In this document: one piece after another, positions 35,001-43,104 of the stretch
How the letters are laid out: every line of letters begins with the position of its first letter
Position numbering within the stretch: the stretch's first letter is position 1
Assembly: GCF_007989105.1 (NCBI RefSeq)
Contig: NZ_BJVK01000007.1
Span: 29,906 to 93,905 of the forward strand
Origin: Lentilactobacillus kefiri
GTDB lineage: Bacteria > Bacillota > Bacilli > Lactobacillales > Lactobacillaceae
Length of the DNA: 64,000 nt
Reading direction: 5' to 3'
Notes under the pieces: generated by a model
The model's input: only the letters and a program-made list of their open reading frames with translations
What the model was told of the DNA's origin: nothing
Databases searched by the model: none
Translations under genes and position numbers: made by a program

Positions 35001-35576
35001 ATGAACAAAGATCAGCAAAATGGACGAAAGCCTTGGTTCAAGAAGTGGTGGGTCTGGGCATTAGTCGTGTTTGGCCTCATCATGGCCGGTGGTGCTTTAT
35101 CGGGTGGTGAAAATGACTCGGCCAGTAACAAGTCGGAAACGGCTTCGTCTGCCAAAAGTCAGTCATCCAATGATCGTCAGTTAAAGGACAGTTACCATGT
35201 TGGCCAAGTCGTTAATTACAAAGGGTACAAGTTCAAGGTCAATCGGGTGACTTACTATGATGGCAGTCAACTTGATAAACCAAAAAGCGGAAACCGGTAT
35301 GTGATTTGCAACGTGACGATTAAAAATGACACCGGTAAGAAGCAATCATACACTCCAATGGATTTCCAATTGAATGCGAACGGAAATTCAACGAACATGA
35401 TGGAAATATTAACCTCAGAGAAACATTCCAGAGATACATTGGAAAGTGGTGATCTCAATCCGGGTGCCAGCGTGACCGGAAACTTAATCGGTCAAGCCAA
35501 ACGAGACGCGGATTTAAAGCTGCAATACCAACCATCAATTTGGAATGATGAAACGGTTAAAGTGGCACTTTATTAG
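35001..35576 (+). CDS. Membrane-anchored DUF4352-like protein
   Basis: A 191-residue protein. After a basic start there is one membrane segment (WWVWALVVFGLIMAGGAL), a Ser/Lys/Ala-rich linker (about 38-58) and an outside immunoglobulin-like domain. The pattern VGQVVNYKGYKFKVNRV, RYVICNVTIKNDTGKKQSYTP and GASVTGNLIGQA fits the DUF4352 group. Function unknown. GGAGGG precedes the ATG; the gene is monocistronic. Confidence 0.7.
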   Translation: MNKDQQNGRKPWFKKWWVWALVVFGLIMAGGALSGGENDSASNKSETASSAKSQSSNDRQLKDSYHVGQVVNYKGYKFKVNRVTYYDGSQLDKPKSGNRYVICNVTIKNDTGKKQSYTPMDFQLNANGNSTNMMEILTSEKHSRDTLESGDLNPGASVTGNLIGQAKRDADLKLQYQPSIWNDETVKVALY

Positions 35577-35608
35577 TCTCCTGGTTAACATCTGCGCAGC
35601 ATATCGTA

Positions 35609-35633
35609 TACAATAAGAGTGTAAGCGTTTTAT
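35609..35633 (+). promoter_or_regulatory. Promoter -10 and cre-like site before the SDR gene
   Basis: TACAAT (35609-35614), with TTAACA 18 bases upstream, is followed at once by TGTAAGCGTTTTAT (35620-35633). The latter is a CcpA-type site with one mismatch, placed where bound CcpA would block transcription. Confidence 0.5.
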
Positions 35634-35654
35634 ATATCACAAGGAGGCTTTTTC

Positions 35655-36425
35655 ATGACAGATCGTTTAAAGAATAAGGTAGCTATTATTACCGGTGCCG
35701 GATCAGGAATGGGTGCTGCGATGGCCAAGCTGTTTGCTGCTGAAGGCGCAAAGGTTGTTGCTGCCGATTTGAATAAAGATCGGGTGAATGAAGTTGTTAC
35801 AAATATTGCCAAAGACGGTGGGGGTGAAGTAGCTTCCATTAAGACTGACGTTTCCGATGAAGAAGATATCAAGGCAATGTTTAAGTTCGCTAAAGATAAA
35901 TTTGGGCAAATTGATATTGTTGTTAACAATGCTGGAATTATGGATAACATGGCACCAATTGGTGATTTGACCGATGAGATGTGGAAGAAAGTCTTCGCCG
36001 TCAATACTGACAGTGTCATGTACGCAACTCGTGAAGCCGTTAAGGAATTTCTGCCTAAAAAGCAGGGTGTTATTTTGAATATCGCCTCGGTTGGTGGAAC
36101 CAACGGCGCCCGTGCCGGCGTTGCCTACACGGCTTCCAAGCATGCGGTTGTTGGAATTACCAAGAATACAGCTTATATGTATCAAAAAGAAGGAATTCGG
36201 GTCAACGCGATTGCACCTGGTGGCATCAAGACCAACATTGCTCAATCGATGGGTAAGAACATTGATAAGTTTGGCTTTGACAGACAATCGCAAGGGATGG
36301 CAACATCGCCAGAACCCGGAACTTCAGAGGAAATCGCAAACGCCGCATTGTTCCTGGTTTCCGACGAAGCCAGTTATGTCAATGGAGCGGTATTGCCAGT
36401 TGACGGTTCGTGGACCGCTTATTAA
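35655..36425 (+). CDS. Short-chain dehydrogenase/reductase
   Basis: A 256-residue Rossmann-fold NAD(P)-dependent oxidoreductase of the classical SDR family. It has the cofactor motif TGAGSGMG (about 14-21), NNAG (about 91) and the catalytic Ser...YTASK (about 157-161). Asp at the end of beta-2 (AADLNKD) favours NAD(H). The product also resembles lactobacillus alcohol dehydrogenases and acetoin/diacetyl reductases in its MTDRLKNKVAIITG start, but substrate cannot be assigned. AAGGAGG precedes the ATG. Monocistronic. Confidence 0.88.
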   Translation: MTDRLKNKVAIITGAGSGMGAAMAKLFAAEGAKVVAADLNKDRVNEVVTNIAKDGGGEVASIKTDVSDEEDIKAMFKFAKDKFGQIDIVVNNAGIMDNMAPIGDLTDEMWKKVFAVNTDSVMYATREAVKEFLPKKQGVILNIASVGGTNGARAGVAYTASKHAVVGITKNTAYMYQKEGIRVNAIAPGGIKTNIAQSMGKNIDKFGFDRQSQGMATSPEPGTSEEIANAALFLVSDEASYVNGAVLPVDGSWTAY

Positions 36426-36453
36426 AATTGAATATTTTGATGATCATTATTGC

Positions 36454-36483
36454 AAGCCGTGGGGAATTCCCTGCGGCTTTTTT
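36454..36483 (+). terminator. Terminator after the SDR gene
   Basis: AAGCCG(T)GGGGAA pairs with TTCCC(TG)CGGCTT, followed by T5. The next 300 bases are AT-rich with no convincing gene. Confidence 0.8.
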
Positions 36484-36776
36484 ATGTGGACAATATTCCA
36501 AAGTATAGGTTTAACTTCTAATATGAACGAAAAGCGATTGGTAAGATTAACTCACTCATTATTTTTCTTCACCAGCAGTAATAATGAAAACTGCGAAGTG
36601 AATGCGGACATGATTTCAGTTGTATTGTTTTCAAGAAATTCGTTTCTGTCGTTCTTCGATACTTTAACCAAGATCGTTGATAAATAAGTTTGAAATTAAA
36701 AATGTTTTCCTCAATTCGTTGTATCCTCACATTACGATGTCATATTTGAATATTAATGCAAAATATTGCCATGTTA

Positions 36777-36804
36777 TTGACATAAAGTTGAAATGGTTTA
36801 TGAT
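36777..36804 (+). promoter_or_regulatory. oppA promoter
   Basis: TTGACA (36777-36782) and TATGAT (36799-36804) are separated by 16 bases, 40 bases before the oppA start. The region 36484-36776 holds nothing else that I can identify. Confidence 0.65.
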
Positions 36805-36843
36805 AATATTAATTAAAATTCAATGAGGAAATGGGGAAAACGT

Positions 36844-38496
36844 ATGAGAATTTCTAATTTTAAAAAATTACTCTTATCTACTAGCATTATTGGAACAATG
36901 GTTTTACTTGTAGGATGTGGTTCAAAAAGTTCTAATCAAAATTCAAAAAAACTTTCAGGAAATCAGAAGATTAATCTATCTACCACAGCAGAAATTACAA
37001 GTTTAGACTTATCAAAAATATATGATAAAACATCATTTATTCAGGTTGATGAGACGTTTGAAGGTTTATATAGATATGATGAGAATGGAAATGTTGATCC
37101 TGCGTTGGCTACAAAGACTCGGATTTCCAAAGATGGCAAAACATACACGATTGATATTAGGCATAATGCAAAATGGAGCAATGGGGACCCTGTTACAGCG
37201 AATGATTTTGTCTATTCTTGGCAACGCGCGGTTAATCCGAAAACAGCCAGTCAATATACTTATCTTTTTGATAACGTTAAAAACGCAAGTGCAATTGTTA
37301 ATGGGAAGCTTTTACCAAGTAAACTTGGAATCAAAGCTATTGGGAAATATCAGCTAAAAGTACAGCTTGCAAGACCAACGACTTATTTCAAAATGGTTAT
37401 GGCACGAGAGACACTATATCCACTTGATAAAAAAGTAGTTGAGAAGTATGGGAAAAACTATGGAACTTCAGCAAAGACTACGGTGTATAATGGTCCGTTC
37501 AAAAACGTCGGCTGGACAGGAACGAATGATTCTTGGAAACTTGTAAAAAATAACCAATATTGGGATAAAAAAGCAGTTAAGTTGTCTCAAATCAACTACA
37601 CAGTTGCAAAATCTCCAAGTACTGCATACAACTTATTTCAATCCGGAAAGCTTGACCTTATAAGTCTTGTTGGTGAACAAGCAAAACAACTTGGAAAAAG
37701 TAAGGACGCCGTTAAACGACCTCTCGCTGCAACAGAATATTTACAATATAATCAACGAAAAGGTGTGTTTAAGAACCGAAACTTACGGCTGGCTTTTTCA
37801 TTGGCTTTAAACCGAAGTCAATTAATTAACAAAGTTATGCAAAACGGTTCTATTGTTTCAAAAGGATTTGTACCTGCAGATTTTGCAAAGAATCCTAAAA
37901 CCGGTGAGGATTTTGCGAAGGAAGCTTATGTTCCAGGAACGGTTGATCACGATTCAGCAAAAGCAAAGCAATATTATAAAAAGGCTTTATCACATTTGGG
38001 TAAAAAGAATTTAACGATCAAATTGTTATCAGCTGACGATGATCAAACTAAGAACGTAATAGAGTTTATTCAAAGTGAACTTCAAGAAACTTTACCCGGC
38101 CTAAAGATTGAATCCAATAGCATGCCATTTCCATCAATGCTTGCAAGATCATCTGCTGGCAATTTTGATGTGAACTTTACCGGCTGGTCTGCAGACTTTG
38201 CTGATCCAATCTCATTTCTTTCTCAGTTTACCTCTCACAATCCTGAGAATAATGGAAAATGGGAGAATAAACAGTTTGATCAAGCAATTAAAGATTCCAA
38301 TAACAAAGATGCGAACAATTCCACAAAGAGATGGGAAGATTTGATTAATGCTGAGAAGATTCTGGCAACCGATCAAGGGATTACTCCCATCTATCAAGCA
38401 AATGGAATTGACCTTGTAAACCCTAAGCTTAAAGGTGTTGTATATGATCGGATTAATGGGCATTACGATTATAGAACAGCTTATTTGACAAAATAA
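36844..38496 (+). CDS. oppA: Oligopeptide ABC transporter substrate-binding lipoprotein (OppA-like)
   Basis: Captures peptides outside the membrane for an Opp permease. The 550-residue protein has a lipoprotein signal (lipobox LVGC, Cys 25) and the SBP_bac_5 fold. Seen are NLSTTAEITSLDLSKIYD, the signature region WSNGDPVTANDFVYSWQRAVNP, and NFTGWSADFADPISFLSQF. The start ATG 36844 follows GGGGAAA. No permease or ATPase genes are nearby, so it must use a system encoded elsewhere. The gene is noticeably more AT-rich than its neighbours. It is followed 21 bases later by an M42 peptidase. Confidence 0.93.
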   Translation: MRISNFKKLLLSTSIIGTMVLLVGCGSKSSNQNSKKLSGNQKINLSTTAEITSLDLSKIYDKTSFIQVDETFEGLYRYDENGNVDPALATKTRISKDGKTYTIDIRHNAKWSNGDPVTANDFVYSWQRAVNPKTASQYTYLFDNVKNASAIVNGKLLPSKLGIKAIGKYQLKVQLARPTTYFKMVMARETLYPLDKKVVEKYGKNYGTSAKTTVYNGPFKNVGWTGTNDSWKLVKNNQYWDKKAVKLSQINYTVAKSPSTAYNLFQSGKLDLISLVGEQAKQLGKSKDAVKRPLAATEYLQYNQRKGVFKNRNLRLAFSLALNRSQLINKVMQNGSIVSKGFVPADFAKNPKTGEDFAKEAYVPGTVDHDSAKAKQYYKKALSHLGKKNLTIKLLSADDDQTKNVIEFIQSELQETLPGLKIESNSMPFPSMLARSSAGNFDVNFTGWSADFADPISFLSQFTSHNPENNGKWENKQFDQAIKDSNNKDANNSTKRWEDLINAEKILATDQGITPIYQANGIDLVNPKLKGVVYDRINGHYDYRTAYLTK

Positions 38497-38517
38497 TATG
38501 AAAAAGAGGTATTTATC

Positions 38518-39594
38518 TTGGATAAGAAGTTATCACTAAATTTAATTGAGCATTTATCTAATGCGAATGGTCCTAGTGGATTTGAGGATGAAGTGAAAGA
38601 CTATGTAGTGCAAACGGCAGCTAGTTTTAGTTCTGTTCATGCCGATCATATGAATAATGTGTATCTGAAAAATAAACAGAATTCACCGGCAAAAGGGAAA
38701 ACTCTGATGCTAGATTCCCATCTTGATGCAGTTGGTCTAATTGTTCAAGCAATCAAGCCAAATGGTACGATCAAGTTTGTTCCCCTTGGTGGTTGGGTTC
38801 CTGCAAACTTAACAGCCGAGAAGATGCGAATTCGCAATCAAGATGGTGAATGGATAACTGGATTGGTTGCTACAAAGCCACCTCATTTCATGACCGAGGC
38901 GGAAAAGAAAAAGCCCATTGATATAGCTAACTTAGTAATTGATGTTGGAACAAACAGTGCAGAAGAAACTAGGGAAGTATTAAAAATCGATACAGGATGC
39001 CCCATAGCACCTGATACTAAATGGGAGTACTTTAAAACGCAAGATGTCATGATGGGGAAAGCCTTTGATAACCGAATTGGAACAGCTTGTTTGATGACCG
39101 CAATGGAAGATTTAGCAGACAAAGACTTGAAAATCAATTTAATTGGTGCAATAGCTTCTCAAGAAGAAGTTGGTTGTCGGGGTGCAAAAGTTACTATTAA
39201 AAAAGTCCATCCTGATATTGCTATTTGCCTTGAAGGATGTCCAGCCGATGATACATTCACACCTGAATGGTTGATTCAAACCGGGTTAAAGCGTGGACCA
39301 ATGCTTCGTGATATGGATACTTCTTTTATTGCTAATCCTCATTTCCAACAACTTGCTGTTGACCAAGCCAACAAAAATGGTATTCCATTCACACGAGCAG
39401 TCCGAACTGGTGGTGGAATCGATGGATCCGAATTGCTGGAGTATCAAGGTGCACCAACTATTTGTATTGGGATTCCTGTTCGTTATGAACATACTAATTA
39501 CGGTATGGTAGCATATGATGACTTTGAAAATACTGTTAAGCTGTTAGAAGCTATCATTTTGAGCTTAAGTGATCAAGTCATTGAATCTTTATAA
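38518..39594 (+). CDS. M42 family metallo-aminopeptidase
   Basis: A 358-residue cytosolic di-zinc aminopeptidase (PepA/FrvX group). The metal-site motifs are LDSHLDAVG (His/Asp, about 66-74), KAFDNRIGTACL (bridging Asp), SQEEVGCRGAK (catalytic Glu pair) and CLEGCPADD; the last His is in VRYEHTNYG. Together with the upstream oppA it suggests peptide capture followed by intracellular trimming. The start is TTG at 38518 after AAAGAGG. AT-rich like oppA. Confidence 0.9.
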   Translation: MDKKLSLNLIEHLSNANGPSGFEDEVKDYVVQTAASFSSVHADHMNNVYLKNKQNSPAKGKTLMLDSHLDAVGLIVQAIKPNGTIKFVPLGGWVPANLTAEKMRIRNQDGEWITGLVATKPPHFMTEAEKKKPIDIANLVIDVGTNSAEETREVLKIDTGCPIAPDTKWEYFKTQDVMMGKAFDNRIGTACLMTAMEDLADKDLKINLIGAIASQEEVGCRGAKVTIKKVHPDIAICLEGCPADDTFTPEWLIQTGLKRGPMLRDMDTSFIANPHFQQLAVDQANKNGIPFTRAVRTGGGIDGSELLEYQGAPTICIGIPVRYEHTNYGMVAYDDFENTVKLLEAIILSLSDQVIESL

Positions 39595-39612
39595 AGTAAG
39601 GAGCTGGATCAT

Positions 39613-40347
39613 TTGAATAAAAAGTATGTAATTGGGGTCCCTTCTGAAGTTCGCGTTATCAACAATCTGGACCGCAACGTTGTCAACAATCCCGAAGTGG
39701 CGGCCATCATCAAGCATGGCGGTGCGCCAATTCTGATTCCCACCCGGAATCCTGAGTTGATGGTTCAATACATTGATTTGATTGATGGTCTGCTCCTCCC
39801 GGGTGGACCGGATGTTGCCCCTCAATTTTACGGTGAAGAACCGGTTCCGTTGTTGGGTGACACCGACCGGCTTCTCGATCAAAGCAGCATTGAACTCACC
39901 AAGTTGGCAATTGAACGTCACAAACCAATCTTTGCGATCTGCCGAGGGATGCAGGTCGTCAACGTCGCTCTTGGCGGAACCCTTTATCAAGATATGGGAA
40001 GCCAAAGAGAGAAACCGGTTCTCCAACATTATCAAAAAGCGCCAATGGATCAGGGAACCCACACCATTTCAATTAACGCGGATTCTTATCTCGCCCAAAT
40101 AATTGGCCATGATGACAAGGTTTATGTAAACAGTCATCACCATGAAGCGATTAAAGCTGTTTCGTCCCAATTAAAGATTTCAGCCCTTGCTAAAGATGGC
40201 ATTATTGAAGGCGTTGAAAGCCTTGATGACGATTTGATTGTCGGAGTTCAGTGGCATCCGGAAGCCATGTTTAAAACCGATGAAAAACAAGATGCTTTGT
40301 TTGCGAACTTTATGAAACGTGTCGGAAAGTTTGCAAAAGCCGATTAG
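39613..40347 (+). CDS. Class I glutamine amidotransferase-like hydrolase (peptidase C26)
   Basis: A 244-residue PuuD-type gamma-glutamyl hydrolase. The nucleophile Cys lies in FAICRGMQVVNVALGG (about 113). His/Glu are in VGVQWHPEAM (about 218-220), and LLLPGGPDV marks the N-terminal part. Family members cleave gamma-glutamyl-GABA or related amides. It is 18 bases after the M42 peptidase but has higher GC, so it may be an older neighbour. The start is TTG at 39613 after AAGGAG. Confidence 0.88.
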   Translation: MNKKYVIGVPSEVRVINNLDRNVVNNPEVAAIIKHGGAPILIPTRNPELMVQYIDLIDGLLLPGGPDVAPQFYGEEPVPLLGDTDRLLDQSSIELTKLAIERHKPIFAICRGMQVVNVALGGTLYQDMGSQREKPVLQHYQKAPMDQGTHTISINADSYLAQIIGHDDKVYVNSHHHEAIKAVSSQLKISALAKDGIIEGVESLDDDLIVGVQWHPEAMFKTDEKQDALFANFMKRVGKFAKAD

Positions 40348-40351
40348 ATCC

Positions 40352-40382
40352 AAAAACGCCCACCAGCCTGGTGAGCGTTTTT
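40352..40382. terminator. Bidirectional terminator between C26 hydrolase and TPM protein
   Basis: AAAAACGC-CACCAG pairs with CTGGTG-GCGTTTTT. Confidence 0.85.
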
Positions 40383-40383
40383 C

Positions 40384-41199
40384 CTATTTATCATGTCCAT
40401 CGTCTTCGTGCATGCCGATGTAATAGCCATCCATGTAGCCGTTGTCGTATTCACCGTTGTCCCTTGGGGAGTCGGGATCTTCCCAGCGAATCCGTTTGGG
40501 ATGCCGCTTTCGCCAACGATGATGCCAGATGCCATAAATAACCAGCAAAATGAGGAGCAGGCGGATAACCAGCCCGTCAAATGACAAACCTTGATTAATT
40601 TGTTTCTTGCTGCTGACATGGCTGACCAGAAAACCATTCATGAGCCTTGCTGTCGATAAAATATTTTTTCCCGACATTTCTTTAAAGTTCATCCGGTGAG
40701 TGAGAATAAAATCTTGAACCTGGCCTAACGCTTGGCCAAACGGATCTGACATGACCGGTATGACATGGTACTTTAATTGGGGATCAACCAAAATGAGGTT
40801 AATTTCATCTCTGGCAGGCATTCCGGCAATTCCAATGGTTCCTGAATCGGTCAGGTTTTTGATATGCTTCTTTAGAAATATATCGGTGTATGAAAAGGCG
40901 TCATTACTTAAGTTACCAAAACTAAACCCACTGTCTTCAATATCTTCGTACTCAACCCAGTCAGCTTTCAGCTCCTTTGGCGTTTTGTTTGTCGTAATCA
41001 CCCAGATTTGTTGGGGATGTCTTTTGTTCATCAGATTCTTGTTCATTCGATGAATCTGGTCGTTGTCCAGCAAATGCAGTTGGTCGTCGATGACTGGCGT
41101 AGGGTGGGTTGCCGCACGTGAAATTGCCGGCTGAAATGTGATCCAAAACAGTGTGGCAAGGAGCGCCAACAACCATTTTTCCGGATGATTGAACCTCAT
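40384..41199 (-). CDS. TPM-domain membrane protein
   Basis: A 271-residue protein: signal peptide (WLLALLATLFWITFQPAISRA), a TPM domain outside the membrane and one C-terminal membrane segment (GLVIRLLLILLVIYGIW). A cytosolic tail rich in Asp, Gly and Tyr ends it. The segments VIDDQLHLLDNDQIHRMNKNL, QIWVITTNKTP and DSGTIGIAG fit the TPM fold. The usual DFG-like Gly-rich end is replaced by DNGYMDGYY. Start ATG 41199 follows GAGGGGGT. Biological role unknown. Confidence 0.75.
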   Translation of the reverse strand: MRFNHPEKWLLALLATLFWITFQPAISRAATHPTPVIDDQLHLLDNDQIHRMNKNLMNKRHPQQIWVITTNKTPKELKADWVEYEDIEDSGFSFGNLSNDAFSYTDIFLKKHIKNLTDSGTIGIAGMPARDEINLILVDPQLKYHVIPVMSDPFGQALGQVQDFILTHRMNFKEMSGKNILSTARLMNGFLVSHVSSKKQINQGLSFDGLVIRLLLILLVIYGIWHHRWRKRHPKRIRWEDPDSPRDNGEYDNGYMDGYYIGMHEDDGHDK

Positions 41200-41365
41200 T
41201 GGATTACCCCCTCGAATTTTATACGGTGAGTATATCATCAGACAATTGTGGGAGGGTGCGGTTCAATCTTTTCATTTAATTTAGAATAATCACTATTGAT
41301 TTTCATGAAAATGGCTTACTATTGAAGGTGGATTTACAAGGAATGAAAAAACGGAGGCTTTATTC

Positions 41366-42034
41366 GTGCAACTGAAAACCGCAAATAATTATTTACTACT
41401 AACAGAACGAATCGGAAAAAAGCCAATGCTGCGAACAAGATTTACGGCCCAGGCTTATTTTGTTTTTGGCGCATTACTGGATTTAATGGATCAGGGTGTT
41501 TTGACCATTGATAATTCCATTGAAGTCAAAGATCAAAGTAAATTCGACAATCTGCCAACCTATCTGGATGGATTGAAGAATCGAATTCTCGAAGAAATTA
41601 AGAAGAAAGGCAGTTTGGTTCAATCTCTTGATCTGATTACCAGCTGGGATATTGCCAACGAAATTTATGACGGTGTTGGTGCTGAACTGCTGAATGACAA
41701 GTTAGTCGAGAAAAAGTCTGTTAAAACCAATTTGGATACCCACACAATTTATCTACCCACTGATGAGGCCCGTAAAAAGGTGGTTAATTACCTGCGTGAG
41801 CAAATGCTGTCTGACAAGGTTGAAGTTCCCGCAATTAGCTTGGTTGTCATCTTTGAACAGATGGATGCTTTGAAGTGGTTGTTTACCGATAAGGAAGAAT
41901 TGAACACGTTGACAGAAACGTTCCAACAGAATGATTCGAAGACACCCCTTTATAAGAAGGAAAAAGCCTTGGCAAAAACTGCTCAAGATATTATTACCAA
42001 GAAAAAGTTTTGGTTTGATTCCTGGTTGAGTTAA
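41366..42034 (+). CDS. GPP34-like protein (Golgi phosphoprotein 3 fold)
   Basis: A 222-residue soluble, mostly helical protein. Its pattern, with an all-helical core, LLDLMDQGVLTIDNSIEV near residue 40 and LIFEQMDALKWLF-type helices late, resembles the GPP34/GOLPH3 family, which binds phosphoinositides in eukaryotes. No enzyme motif is seen and bacterial roles are unclear. The start is GTG at 41366 after CGGAGG. Recognition is by overall pattern, so treat it as tentative. Confidence 0.5.
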   Translation: MQLKTANNYLLLTERIGKKPMLRTRFTAQAYFVFGALLDLMDQGVLTIDNSIEVKDQSKFDNLPTYLDGLKNRILEEIKKKGSLVQSLDLITSWDIANEIYDGVGAELLNDKLVEKKSVKTNLDTHTIYLPTDEARKKVVNYLREQMLSDKVEVPAISLVVIFEQMDALKWLFTDKEELNTLTETFQQNDSKTPLYKKEKALAKTAQDIITKKKFWFDSWLS

Positions 42035-42065
42035 AAATGTTAAATAAATGAAGAAAATATCGACA

Positions 42066-42098
42066 AATGCTGTCTCCATAGGGATGCAGCATTTTTTA
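42066..42098 (+). terminator. Terminator after the GPP34-like gene
   Basis: ATGCTG pairs with CAGCAT, followed by T6. Confidence 0.75.
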
Positions 42099-42132
42099 TT
42101 TGATTTCATCAGCGAAAATTATTATCAATCAT

Positions 42133-42149
42133 TTATAAAGCGCTTTCAC
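42133..42149. promoter_or_regulatory. cre-like site 1 of the sugar-acid operon
   Basis: TGAAAGCGCTTTAT (minus strand) fits the CcpA consensus except for its last two bases. It lies 200 bases before the first gene. Confidence 0.5.
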
Positions 42150-42267
42150 GGCAATATCATGCAGATCCAATGAATTGACCAGGTTAAACGGTTGCGCAAC
42201 TATTTTTCCGGATAAATACCTTTGTAATGACTATCATAAAGGCATTTATAGGCCAAGTAGATATTAG

Positions 42268-42296
42268 TTGACATCGATTAGGAAAACGTTTACCAT
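42268..42296 (+). promoter_or_regulatory. Promoter with overlapping cre/LacI-type operator
   Basis: TTGACA (42268-42273) and TACCAT (42291-42296) are 17 bases apart. AGGAAAACGTTTACCA (42280-42295) covers the spacer and -10. It has the AAANCGNTTT core shared by CcpA sites and operators of LacI-family repressors, so CcpA, the operon's own LacI regulator, or both may bind. The rest of 42099-42350 holds no gene. Confidence 0.65.
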
Positions 42297-42350
42297 ACAA
42301 AGTGAATCAGATGATAGCTACTGAGCAATTATTTATTGGAGGAATTCATT

Positions 42351-43100
42351 ATGACATTGATTTTAAATACTTGGATTTTTGAATCAGATGTTCAAAAAGG
42401 TGCGAGGCAAGCTGATTTAGTCGAACGGGCTCACCGGCTCGGTGCAGATGGTATTGAAGTTCGTCGTGAATATTTTAAGGATCTCGACGGCGAATTACCG
42501 GAAGTTGCCAAGCAGGCCCAAGCTCACAATATGATTGTTAATTATAGTGTCCCAGACGTTGTCTTCGAACCTGATGGCTCGGTCAATCCCAAGTTGTCAC
42601 AATACTTCGATGAAGGCAAGACACTGGGTATCAGTAAGATTAAATTCAACACCGGAAACTTTGACAAATTTACCGGCGACTTAAAGAAAGAATTGGAAAA
42701 ATTCCCAATAGACGATATTGAAATGAACGTTGAAAATGACCAAACTGCCGTATCCGGCACGGTTGAAGCAATTAAGACCTTCTTAACGGCTGCCCGAAAA
42801 GCTGGATTGAATCAGATTGGATATGTTTATGATTTAGGTAACTGGGCATTTACTCATGGGGATGCAACCGAAGCAGCCAAGGAATTAGCACCATTTACCC
42901 ATTACATTCATTTGAAGAACACAATCGACCACGATGGTGAATTGACAACGTCAGATGATTTGGATGAAGGCGTCTTTGACTGGCGGAAATTATTAACGTA
43001 TCTGCCATCAGATGTTCAATTTGCTTTGGAATACCCAATGGAAAACGATTCTCACATTGCTCAACAAGTTAAATTGCTCAAAAAAGAGGTAGGTGAATAA
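42351..43100 (+). CDS. Sugar phosphate isomerase/epimerase (AP-endonuclease 2-type TIM barrel)
   Basis: A 249-residue barrel of the xylose-isomerase-like family (as in UlaE, IolE, hydroxypyruvate isomerase). Metal-binding positions are plausible in IEMNVEND (Glu), YVYDLGNWAF (Asp), YIHLKNT (His) and FALEYPM (Glu). It is the first gene of the operon. Substrate is unknown; by context it acts on a keto-sugar acid or its phosphate. The ATG at 42351 has GGAGGAA; the in-frame TTG at 42336 precedes that site and is rejected. Confidence 0.75.
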   Translation: MTLILNTWIFESDVQKGARQADLVERAHRLGADGIEVRREYFKDLDGELPEVAKQAQAHNMIVNYSVPDVVFEPDGSVNPKLSQYFDEGKTLGISKIKFNTGNFDKFTGDLKKELEKFPIDDIEMNVENDQTAVSGTVEAIKTFLTAARKAGLNQIGYVYDLGNWAFTHGDATEAAKELAPFTHYIHLKNTIDHDGELTTSDDLDEGVFDWRKLLTYLPSDVQFALEYPMENDSHIAQQVKLLKKEVGE

Positions 43101-43104
43101 TGTC

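Noticed and set aside
35703..36293. 196-codon open frame antisense to the SDR gene (and a 157-codon one at 35630-36103)
   Set aside because: Both are mirror frames of a well-supported SDR gene with all motifs. They lack ribosome sites and protein-like composition.
36091..36687. 198-codon frame overlapping the SDR 3' end and extending into the intergenic region
   Set aside because: It reads through the SDR terminator in another frame; the extension has no start signal or family pattern.
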